This document shows, in pieces, positions 1 through 5,746 of a stretch of DNA of 25,813 bases. The notes beneath the pieces were generated by a model. The model was not told where the DNA came from and searched no databases. It was given only the letters and a program-made list of their open reading frames with translations. Source of the DNA: JAZKAD01 sp040389305 (lineage in GTDB: Bacteria > Pseudomonadota > Alphaproteobacteria > Rickettsiales > Rickettsiaceae). The stretch is from positions 1-25,813 of the forward strand of contig JAZKAD010000062.1 of NCBI GenBank assembly GCA_040389305.1. Direction: 5' to 3'. Positions within the stretch are counted from its first letter, which is position 1, and every line of letters begins with the position of its first letter. The translations under genes were made by a program, and so were the position numbers.

Positions 1-450
1 GATTTAATCGTCTTTGGATCTCTCAAAGGTTCAAACGTTACAACTCTAGTAGAGCGTAAATATAGATTCGTAAAGCTCGCCCATAATAATAGTAAATACA
101 CCAAGGAAGTCATTGGTGGCATCCAAAACGCACTTTCAACAATTCCATCAAAACACAAAAAAACCATCACTTTTGATAGAGGTACAGAATTTGCTGCTTA
201 CAAAAACCTTGAACTCACAACCTATTTCTGCAATCCACATTCTCCATGGCAAAAGGGATCAAACGAGAATTTCAATGGAAGACTTAGGAGATATTTACCA
301 AAAAACTACAACCCCAAGAATTTATCACAAGATCTACTAGACAAAATCTCTTATTCTATGAATAATCAACCAAGGAAGTGCCTCGGATTTAAAACTCCAC
401 AAGAGGTGTTTTATAGCCAAACTATGCGCCTTGTTGCGTTAGATCCTTGA
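1..450 (+). CDS. IS30-family transposase, C-terminal part (5' truncated by window)
   Basis: Reading from base 1 gives 149 residues with no stop until TGA at 448-450, and no start codon because the gene begins before the window. It is the catalytic DDE (retroviral-integrase-like) core of an IS30 transposase, which cuts and joins the ends of its element. Visible features are DLIVFG at the start (first catalytic Asp), a LVERKYRFVKL strand, ITFDRGTEF (second Asp), CNPHSPWQKGSNENFNGRLR (catalytic Glu in the ENFNG part), and the closing RPRK-like/LGFKTP block (here QPRKCLGFKTPQEVF) typical of the family's C-terminus. No frameshift is seen, so it may be an active copy. Overlapping open frames here are artefacts. 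Confidence 0.85.
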   Translation, partial: DLIVFGSLKGSNVTTLVERKYRFVKLAHNNSKYTKEVIGGIQNALSTIPSKHKKTITFDRGTEFAAYKNLELTTYFCNPHSPWQKGSNENFNGRLRRYLPKNYNPKNLSQDLLDKISYSMNNQPRKCLGFKTPQEVFYSQTMRLVALDP

Positions 451-456
451 ATTCAC
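1..456 (+). mobile_element. IS30-family insertion sequence, 3' end only (cut by window edge)
   Basis: The segment carries the 3' part of an IS30-type transposase gene and a probable right terminal inverted repeat. The repeat overlaps the end of the gene at about 429-456. Its reverse complement contains TTCAAGGATCTAACGCAACA, which resembles the terminal repeat of IS30 as I recall it (a TTCAA block followed by AACGCAACA). The exact outer end is uncertain by a few bases, and the left end lies outside the window, so intactness cannot be judged. Confidence 0.7.
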
Positions 457-507
457 CCTTTATTCACTAATTTTTCTAATAGAAAGTAATAAATATACAT
501 AATTTTT

Positions 508-535
508 TTGACAAAACTTAAATTATCGGTATTAT
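508..535 (+). promoter_or_regulatory. sigma-70-type promoter for the 569-1285 gene
   Basis: TTGACA (508-513) and TATTAT (530-535) are separated by 16 bp in an AT-rich stretch. They are followed by a short leader and an AGGA Shine-Dalgarno (558-561) 7 nt before the ATG at 569. The promoter lies about 50 bp beyond the IS30 end. Confidence 0.7.
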
Positions 536-568
536 GTAAATACAACTTCACTAAATTAGGAAATAAGT

Positions 569-1285
569 ATGACGCTAGAATTAGAAATGAGGCCAAAAGT
601 GGAATTAGAATTAGAAAAAGCAATGGCTAAAGCTTACAATGCACTTCAAGTGAAGACTTTGTTGCAGAATTTAAATAGTGAATCATCATCAGTATACACA
701 TTTCAAGATTTTATTACACCCTATGCACCACAGGTTCGTGTTGATAAGGCTGCGATGGACCAAGATCTAAAATACATTAGATTGAATGCGCTTCAGGATT
801 TGGAAGGTCGGTTGGAAAAGGCTCTAAGTACAGAGGATTATTTTCATCAAATTAAAGAATTGCATAGTATCTTGCATCCTTTGGCAAGCGGTCAAGATTC
901 TGAAGCGATAGAAAAGTTTTGTGGGCCTCGTGGCAAAGGCGAGGAAGTGGGAAGTGGTACTATTGATAAGAACTCCCAATTCATGGGAAAATGCCAAGAA
1001 TTGCTTGCTAAATTAGAGGGGGTAGCAGAGCCTTTGTATATAAAACAACAGCTTTGTGATAAGAATAGCGAGGAAGCTTCTGCGCTTAAATCTACTCTAG
1101 ATGGAGCTCTTGTGTTTATAGAGAAAGCTCTCGGCAGAGCTTTAGAAGTAGGGAATGACGAAAAGCAATATATTCTTTCATCCTATGTAGAAAAAATTAA
1201 GTTACTAGACTTCTCTGCCATGCCGTGTGCAACAGAAGAAGGGCAGTTGTTAGGGCGCGTAGTAGCAGATTCATCTGACGAATAA
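569..1285 (+). CDS. hypothetical protein, 238 aa, helical, function unknown
   Basis: I do not recognise this protein. It starts at an ATG with a well-placed AGGA ribosome site and a near-consensus promoter, and it ends shortly before a hairpin terminator, so it looks like a complete single-gene transcription unit. The sequence is rich in Glu, Lys, Leu and Ala and is probably mostly alpha-helical. The first 30 residues are a charged, heptad-like stretch (LELE, VELELEKAMAKAY). There is no signal peptide, membrane segment or obvious catalytic motif. A Gly-rich, charged linker (GPRGKGEEVGSG) near residues 118-129 divides it into two helical halves. It sits between an IS element and rpsU, a position where lineage-specific or acquired genes are common. 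It could be a lineage-specific effector, but nothing in the sequence proves that. Confidence 0.6.
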   Translation: MTLELEMRPKVELELEKAMAKAYNALQVKTLLQNLNSESSSVYTFQDFITPYAPQVRVDKAAMDQDLKYIRLNALQDLEGRLEKALSTEDYFHQIKELHSILHPLASGQDSEAIEKFCGPRGKGEEVGSGTIDKNSQFMGKCQELLAKLEGVAEPLYIKQQLCDKNSEEASALKSTLDGALVFIEKALGRALEVGNDEKQYILSSYVEKIKLLDFSAMPCATEEGQLLGRVVADSSDE

Positions 1286-1322
1286 AGCATCATTAGGCTT
1301 TAATTCGACTTTTATATTTCAA

Positions 1323-1359
1323 CAAGGCATTGCTTACTTACGAGTTTAGCAATGCCTTG
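1323..1359 (+). terminator. hairpin terminator of the 569-1285 gene
   Basis: A perfect 12-bp inverted repeat, CAAGGCATTGCT (1323-1334) and AGCAATGCCTTG (1348-1359), is separated by a 13-nt loop. It lies 38 bp after the stop codon. The downstream T-tract is weak (ACTCTATTTG), so termination strength is uncertain. Confidence 0.6.
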
Positions 1360-1556
1360 ACTCTATTTGAACTGCCTAAAAGAATTTTTCTTGTGCTTCT
1401 TACCAAAGGCTATTGCAGAAGCCCTTCATTCAAAAACCCCTCAGAAATTTAAGAATACAAAATTTGAGCGTAATAATTCGTGTTTAGGGTATTTATGTCG
1501 ATTAAACTGAAGTGTTTATGCGTGTTTGGATGGATATATCAGGGATGATACAAAAA
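1360..1556. other. intergenic stretch with no recognisable gene
   Basis: Together with its flanking hairpins this forms a 360-bp gap between the hypothetical gene and rpsU. It has stops in all frames, no tRNA-like fold that I could find, and no similarity to neighbouring genes. Only the terminator on its left and the palindrome on its right are interpretable. Confidence 0.5.
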
Positions 1557-1583
1557 TGGATCCCCGCTTGCGCGGGGATGACA
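1557..1583 (-). terminator. GC-rich palindromic repeat acting as rpsU terminator
   Basis: ATCCCCGC (1560-1567) and GCGGGGAT (1572-1579) form a perfect 8-bp stem with a 4-nt loop, much more GC-rich than its surroundings. Read on the minus strand, the hairpin is followed by ATTTTTG, as expected of a Rho-independent terminator for rpsU 60-90 bp upstream. The unit resembles the short GGATCCCCGC...GCGGGGATGACA palindromes that are dispersed in many alphaproteobacterial genomes. It may therefore be a mobile or dispersed repeat that has been put to use as a terminator. Confidence 0.6.
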
Positions 1584-1645
1584 TGAAATGATGATATAAG
1601 ATGACGTTTTAGCCTTCTTACTATTCTTCTTACAGTCTCTTTAGT

Positions 1646-1846
1646 TTAGTCTTCCATCATTTTCTTGCGCACTAGCTTGCGGCGTCTGCGCTCTGATTCT
1701 TCTGCCTTGCGGACTTTCTCGACGGATGGAGGCTCGTAGAACCTTGACATCTTCATCGCACGAAACACTAGCTCACGTTGCATTTTGCGCTTCAGATTCC
1801 TGATAGCTTGCTCGCCGTTGCCTGCATGAACGTTTATGACAATCAC
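1646..1846 (-). CDS. rpsU: 30S ribosomal protein bS21
   Basis: This 66-residue, very basic protein belongs to the bS21 family of the small ribosomal subunit, which binds near the 3' end of 16S rRNA and helps initiation. The N-terminus MIVINVHAGNGEQAIRNLKR and the core FYEPPSVEKVRKAEESERRRRK match the family (V-x-V start, aromatic-Tyr-Glu-x-Pro-S motif, Arg/Lys-rich helix), and length is typical for Rickettsiales. The start codon is GTG (1844-1846): an in-frame TAA lies immediately upstream, and a strong AGGGGG Shine-Dalgarno (1860-1855) lies 8 nt before it. It is transcribed away from the COQ9-family gene and ends at a GC-rich hairpin. Confidence 0.93.
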   Translation of the reverse strand: MIVINVHAGNGEQAIRNLKRKMQRELVFRAMKMSRFYEPPSVEKVRKAEESERRRRKLVRKKMMED

Positions 1847-1877
1847 TTAAATTACCCCCTTTTTGTGTATCTAAAGA

Positions 1878-1906
1878 TTGAACGGAGTTAATAATAGCAG
1901 TATCTT
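1878..1906 (+). promoter_or_regulatory. promoter of the COQ9-family gene
   Basis: TTGAAC (1878-1883) and TATCTT (1901-1906) are spaced by 17 bp. The -10 element is inside the palindrome at 1900-1912 and overlaps the spacer of the rpsU promoter, so the two promoters probably compete. Confidence 0.45.
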
Positions 1907-1920
1907 AGATACAAAGTCAA
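1891..1920 (-). promoter_or_regulatory. rpsU promoter
   Basis: On the minus strand TTGACT (1920-1915) and TATTAT (1896-1891) are spaced by 18 bp and precede the rpsU ribosome site. It overlaps the divergent promoter at 1878-1906. Confidence 0.6.
1900..1912. promoter_or_regulatory. 13-bp palindrome in the divergent rpsU/COQ9 promoter region
   Basis: GTATCTTAGATAC is a perfect inverted repeat (6-bp arms, one central base) located between the -35 and -10 elements of rpsU and over the -10 of the opposite gene. A related half-site, GTATCTAAAGAT, occurs at about 1867-1878. Position and symmetry suggest an operator for a dimeric regulator, but no regulator is identified. Confidence 0.35.
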
Positions 1921-1932
1921 GGAGTTACTAAA

Positions 1933-2499
1933 ATGCATAAAAGCCTTATGCGCAATCAATTCATAGAAGCGCTGATAAAATTGATACCTCAATATGGCTG
2001 GAGCGTAGAAGCTATGCAGAAAGCAGCAATACTACTGGACCGAGATCCTGAGTATCATCAAATATTATTTCCAGATGGAGTTTCTGAGGCGCGTGAGTTT
2101 TATGAAGCGATGATGGACGCAAAAATGCTAGAAATGCTAGCGGAAATGCCAAGACCCGATAAAATTAGGGAGCGTATAGGGTTTGCTTTAAAGGTTAGAA
2201 TAATTGACCTCAAAAGCTCTTATAAAAACCCTTCAATTAAATCCATTTGGTCTACCGCGGACGCTATATGGTATTACGCCGGAGATGTTTCTACGGACTT
2301 TAATCACTACACTAAGCGAGGCTTGTTGTCTGCAGTATATATTGCGAGCAAAAGGCATTATGCGAAAGATGATTCGGAGGGTTTTAAAGATACAGAGGAA
2401 TTTATTGCAAGATCGATAGAGAAAGTGCTGAAAATTGCTAGCATAAAGTACAAGATGCCAAAGATGGAAGATATACCAATACTTAGGTTATTTTCGTAG
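1933..2499 (+). CDS. COQ9-family protein, rpsU-divergently transcribed
   Basis: This 188-aa protein fits the COQ9 family, known in alphaproteobacteria as the rpsU-divergently transcribed protein (TIGR02396). The divergent rpsU next door is diagnostic. In mitochondria COQ9 binds lipid and presents ubiquinone intermediates to COQ7; the bacterial role is presumed similar but less well proven. Visible features are a TetR-like helical N-terminus (residues 1-45, with YGWSVEAMQKAAILL), a central segment AREFYEAMMDAKMLEML, the helix RIGFALKVRIIDL, and the conserved aromatic run SIWSTADAIWYYAGDVSTDFNHYTKRGLLSAVYIAS, which is the COQ9 signature. Start: ATG with an AAGGAG Shine-Dalgarno (1919-1924) 8 nt upstream. 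It converges on the MFS gene with a 31-bp gap. Confidence 0.88.
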   Translation: MHKSLMRNQFIEALIKLIPQYGWSVEAMQKAAILLDRDPEYHQILFPDGVSEAREFYEAMMDAKMLEMLAEMPRPDKIRERIGFALKVRIIDLKSSYKNPSIKSIWSTADAIWYYAGDVSTDFNHYTKRGLLSAVYIASKRHYAKDDSEGFKDTEEFIARSIEKVLKIASIKYKMPKMEDIPILRLFS

Positions 2500-2530
2500 G
2501 GCTTTATAGCGCCTGGGGAGTAGCTTAAGA

Positions 2531-3742
2531 TTATCTCGCATGCCTTCTGGACCTAGTAGTTAGTAAAAAATAACTTATGAGCAAAACTCCCCCCATAAGA
2601 GCCACATACATTATAGGTACCCAGACTTCATGGGTATTATACCATAGAAAGCTTGCAACCATAGGAACAGAAGCTGAAAAAATCATAGATCCCAGAGAAT
2701 GCGACAGACTAAAACTCCTAAGCATTATATGCGAGGGCATCATGCGTTTTATGAGGATCTGAAGCGGCACGGAGTAGAAAGGTATTAGCGCGGTAACACA
2801 TAAAGAAGCGTACATAGAGGGAGAGATGCATAAAGCTGCACCGAGGAGTATTGTAAGGGCTAGGCTAAGGATTATTTGCCTTCTGGGCCCGTATCTATCT
2901 CCTAAAAAACCCGAGATAATTGCGCATATCGCATATATAGCGACCCCAATAACATTGAAGGCTGCAGCGTGCTCTAAGGTCATCATGCAGGCCATCTGGC
3001 TCATGAATACGCCAAAAAAAATAACTTGAAAATGATACATACCGCCGATGCAGCCAGCTATGATAGTAGCTAGAATGAAAAGACGTGCCGTGATAACAGG
3101 TGCGTCTTTGATTACTTCATCCTTTGTAAGCTGTGGCTTTGCAAGGCTATTATTCACAGGCAAGTATCTTCGAAGTATAAAGATACCGATACCACAAATT
3201 CCGCCGGCAATAAAATTTATTCTCCATAAATATTCGGGCATATTGCTACGGGTGCTTGCAAAATATGCAAAGCTTGCGATAAGCACTCCAATCTGAGAGG
3301 AAAAGGTGACGAGGCCATTGCCGGCAAATTCCCGCCTCCGCCCTATAATCTCTGCAACATATAGCCTGACTCCATCACTTTCGCCAGCCATACTCATCAT
3401 AAAAATCATCCTGGCCATCACGAGAAAGCAAGCTGACAATAGGCTTTTATTTTCAGGTATAATTCCAATTACGAGAGTGGAGATGGCAGCCACCAAAACA
3501 GATAGCTTTAGAGCATTCGCTTTGCTGCCAAGATCTCCTATATAGCCAAATATTAAAGAGCCCAAGGGGCGCATCAGAGCAGCTCCGCTTATAATGCTGA
3601 AAAAACCGAGCATTTCATGGCCGGAGCTAAATCTGGGCATATAGGCTTTTGTCAGAAAGCTAGCTGACATACCAAATAATGCATAATCATAATATTGCAC
3701 GATCGTCGCGAAGAAAGCTATACCCAGTGCAGATTTTTTCAT
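2531..3742 (-). CDS. MFS transporter, ProP/MHS-like
   Basis: This 403-aa integral inner-membrane carrier of the major facilitator superfamily has about 12 hydrophobic segments. The N-terminus ALGIAFFATIVQYYDYALFG and the RPLGSLIFGYIGD signature (loop 2-3, residues about 58-70) place it near the metabolite:H+ symporters annotated ProP, which are amplified in Rickettsia. ProP relatives import osmolytes such as proline or betaine, but the substrate of this copy cannot be read from sequence. I chose the ATG at 3742, giving MKKSALG. The longer in-frame start at 3841 would run into ruvA and adds a polar extension foreign to the family. The loop after RPLG-GD lacks the usual GRR/GRK motif (it has LGSKANALKL), a mild divergence. 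Confidence 0.85.
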   Translation of the reverse strand: MKKSALGIAFFATIVQYYDYALFGMSASFLTKAYMPRFSSGHEMLGFFSIISGAALMRPLGSLIFGYIGDLGSKANALKLSVLVAAISTLVIGIIPENKSLLSACFLVMARMIFMMSMAGESDGVRLYVAEIIGRRREFAGNGLVTFSSQIGVLIASFAYFASTRSNMPEYLWRINFIAGGICGIGIFILRRYLPVNNSLAKPQLTKDEVIKDAPVITARLFILATIIAGCIGGMYHFQVIFFGVFMSQMACMMTLEHAAAFNVIGVAIYAICAIISGFLGDRYGPRRQIILSLALTILLGAALCISPSMYASLCVTALIPFYSVPLQILIKRMMPSHIMLRSFSLSHSLGSMIFSASVPMVASFLWYNTHEVWVPIMYVALMGGVLLISYFLLTTRSRRHAR

Positions 3743-3747
3743 ATGAC

Positions 3748-3777
3748 TTGCGTTTTGATAAGAGATATAGCTATTAT
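3748..3777 (+). promoter_or_regulatory. candidate ruvAB promoter
   Basis: TTGCGT (3748-3753) and TATTAT (3772-3777), spacer 18 bp, lie 30 bp before the ruvA ATG in the 64-bp divergent region. On the opposite strand a TATAAT (3778-3773) could serve the MFS gene, but its -35 is poor. Confidence 0.4.
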
Positions 3778-3806
3778 AGCCGAAGTCGATTTTGAATAAA
3801 GAACAT

Positions 3807-4394
3807 ATGATAGGTAAGTTAACGGGCTTAGTAGACTCCATTTCCGAAGATCATATTATTTTGGATGTGGGAGGGGTAGGATACCTGGTATTGTGTTCTA
3901 GCAAAACCTTGAATCTCCTAGGAAAGGGCATCAAGACATCATTACTTATCGAGACATATGTAAGAGAAGATAATATCTCGCTGTTCGGATTTCATAGCGC
4001 TGAAGAAAAATCCTCTTTCAATATACTACAGACTGTCAGTGGAATAGGTACGCGTATGGCTCTTGCTATATTATCAATACTAACCCCTGAAGAACTGGGA
4101 TACGCAGTTGCTCATGCGGACAAGGACACGTTCCGTAAGATCTCTGGGGTGGGGCCAAAACTCGCAGACCGTATTTTAGTTGAGCTAAAAGGTAAGACAT
4201 TTAGCAGCAATATGATAACTCCGCAGGCTCCGCAGGATCAGTCGGTTGCGAACGACGCTATTTCTGCCCTCATTAATCTTGGAATGAATCGTAATGAGGT
4301 AATAAATTTAGTGAAAAATACAATGCAAGAACAGCCAGATATTTCTATTGATAATCTGATCAGGATAGCGCTTCAAAAGAGGGTTAAATCATGA
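3807..4394 (+). CDS. ruvA: Holliday junction DNA helicase subunit RuvA
   Basis: RuvA (195 aa) binds four-way DNA junctions as a tetramer and loads the RuvB motor for branch migration in recombination repair. The N-terminal OB-fold (residues about 1-65) begins MIGKLTGLVDS and contains the family motif DVGGVGYLV. Two helix-hairpin-helix motifs follow: VSGIGTRMALAIL (about 73-85) and ISGVGPKLADRILVELK (about 108-124). The flexible linker (TPQAPQDQ) leads to domain III (about 145-195, AISALINLGMN), which contacts RuvB. The ATG at 3807 is preferred over an upstream in-frame TTG (3792) because RuvA proteins start with MIG. Its stop overlaps the ruvB start (ATGA), so the two are translationally coupled. 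Confidence 0.96.
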   Translation: MIGKLTGLVDSISEDHIILDVGGVGYLVLCSSKTLNLLGKGIKTSLLIETYVREDNISLFGFHSAEEKSSFNILQTVSGIGTRMALAILSILTPEELGYAVAHADKDTFRKISGVGPKLADRILVELKGKTFSSNMITPQAPQDQSVANDAISALINLGMNRNEVINLVKNTMQEQPDISIDNLIRIALQKRVKS

Positions 4395-5398
4395 GCAAAG
4401 ATACTTCGGATAGCATATTGGATGGAGCCTTGCAGCTAGATGATCAAGAAACTTCTATAAGGCCGAGCTTACTTAGGGAATTTATTGGTCAAGATCACAT
4501 GAAGTCCAATCTTTCTGTTTTTATGGAAGCGGCAAAGATGAGGAAGGAACCTCTGGATCACACTCTGCTCTACGGCCCTCCAGGACTTGGCAAGACTACT
4601 ATTGCATATATAGTATCGCGCGAAATGGGCGTGAATATGAAGTCTACGTCAGGCCCAGCTATCTCAAAAGCCGCGGACCTTGCAGCAATTTTAACGAATT
4701 TGCAGGAAAATGACGTACTCTTTATAGATGAAATACATAGGCTTAGTACTAATATTGAGGAGGTTCTCTACTCCGCTATGGAAGACTATGAGCTTGATAT
4801 CATCATAGGAGAAGGCCCGGGAGCTAGATCTGTACGCATAACCTTGCCGAAATTTACACTAGTTGGAGCGACCACTAGAATGGGGCTTCTTTCAAACCCA
4901 CTTCGGGACCGCTTTGGTATACCTCTTAGATTGAATTTTTATACAGCGTCCGAGCTTAAAGCGGTTATCACAAGAGCAGCAAAGCTTCTGGAGGTGGGTA
5001 TTAACGACCTAGGAGCAGAAGAAATAGCTAGGCGAGCTAGAGGTACGCCCCGTATAGCTTTAAGACTGCTTCGAAGAGTGCGTGATTTTATATCTGTAAG
5101 CGGCAAGGATATAATAGATGGGGCTGCTGCGGATGACGCCTTAAATCGTCTCGATGTCGATTCTGTGGGGCTTGATGGCAACGATTACAGATATTTAAAT
5201 TTTATAGCAACGAATTACGATGGAGGTCCTGTGGGGGTCGAGACGATAGCTTCAGCTATGTCCGAGCATCGTGATGCTATCGAAGAAACGATTGAGCCCT
5301 ATCTTATCCAAATAGGATTCGTGCAACGCACCCCAAGAGGGAGGATGATTAGTAAAGAAGCTATGGATCATATTAAAGCCATAGATCTTTCGCGCTGA
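4391..5398 (+). CDS. ruvB: Holliday junction branch-migration ATPase RuvB
   Basis: RuvB (335 aa) is the hexameric AAA+ motor that pumps DNA through the RuvA-bound junction. All key motifs are intact: IRPSLLREFIGQ (residues 23-34), Walker A GPPGLGKT (62-69), Walker B LFIDEIHRL (about 112-120), sensor 1 GATTRMG, arginine finger region NPLRDRFG, and sensor 2 RARGTPRIALRLLRRVRDF. The C-terminal winged helix (GGPVGVETIASAMSE through IGFVQRTPRGR) binds DNA. Length is normal. It overlaps ruvA by 4 nt and is the last gene of the operon. The region after it holds repeats rather than an evident terminator. Confidence 0.97.
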   Translation: MSKDTSDSILDGALQLDDQETSIRPSLLREFIGQDHMKSNLSVFMEAAKMRKEPLDHTLLYGPPGLGKTTIAYIVSREMGVNMKSTSGPAISKAADLAAILTNLQENDVLFIDEIHRLSTNIEEVLYSAMEDYELDIIIGEGPGARSVRITLPKFTLVGATTRMGLLSNPLRDRFGIPLRLNFYTASELKAVITRAAKLLEVGINDLGAEEIARRARGTPRIALRLLRRVRDFISVSGKDIIDGAAADDALNRLDVDSVGLDGNDYRYLNFIATNYDGGPVGVETIASAMSEHRDAIEETIEPYLIQIGFVQRTPRGRMISKEAMDHIKAIDLSR

Positions 5399-5524
5399 CA
5401 CCATCCCTGAAATTAATTTTTTAAATGCAATTTATCGTAAGCTCGCGTCCTCATGTACTAAAGTACACTCCGGGCACTCATCACTCAAATTACATCCAAA
5501 AATCTTAATTTGAGGAATGGTATA
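5399..5524. repeat. palindrome-containing repeat element, copy 1, with imperfect terminal inverted repeats
   Basis: The left end ACCATCCCTGAAATTAA (about 5400-5416) and the right end TTAATTTGAGGAATGGT (5505-5521) are inverted repeats with two mismatches, giving a MITE-like unit of about 120 bp. Inside is the palindrome TGTACTAAAGTACA (5454-5467). Positions 5407-5437 and 5447-5472 recur exactly 126 bp downstream. Confidence 0.6.
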
Positions 5525-5532
5525 TTCTCTGT

Positions 5533-5598
5533 CTGAAATTAATTTTTTAAATGCAATTTATCGCGAATTCCTGTCCTCATGTACTAAAGTACACTCCG
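5533..5598. repeat. repeat element, copy 2, lacking the right end
   Basis: Positions 5533-5563 are identical to 5407-5437, and 5573-5598 are identical to 5447-5472, including the palindrome at 5580-5593. Only the 9 bases between the two blocks differ. The inverted-repeat right end of copy 1 is not found after 5598, so this copy is partial. The remaining bases to about 5686 have no recognisable content. Confidence 0.65.
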
Positions 5599-5686
5599 AG
5601 ACCCCCGTCTACATGTGGGTGACATGAGAATACAATTTCATTTCTATGTCAAAAATACTGGCCAAAAAAGCACGTGCAGAATCTAT

Positions 5687-5715
5687 TTGGCATATCTTAA
5701 GCTTTAGTGTATTTT
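5687..5715 (+). promoter_or_regulatory. candidate valS promoter
   Basis: TTGGCA (5687-5692) and TATTTT (5710-5715) are spaced by 17 bp. Transcription would start near 5722, downstream of the first ATG (5717), which supports translation from the second ATG at 5747. Confidence 0.45.
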
Positions 5716-5746
5716 TATGCGCTACTACTTATTCAAATATATACAT

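Noticed and set aside
113..340. 75-codon open frame on the plus strand
   Set aside because: It is a shadow in another frame of the IS30 transposase (1-450), whose frame gives a clear DDE transposase.
3792..3806. TTG start for ruvA
   Set aside because: RuvA proteins begin with MIG, which matches ATG 3807.
3743..3841. N-terminal extension of the MFS transporter from ATG 3841
   Set aside because: It would overlap ruvA and add a polar stretch not found in the family; ATG 3742 gives a normal N-terminus.
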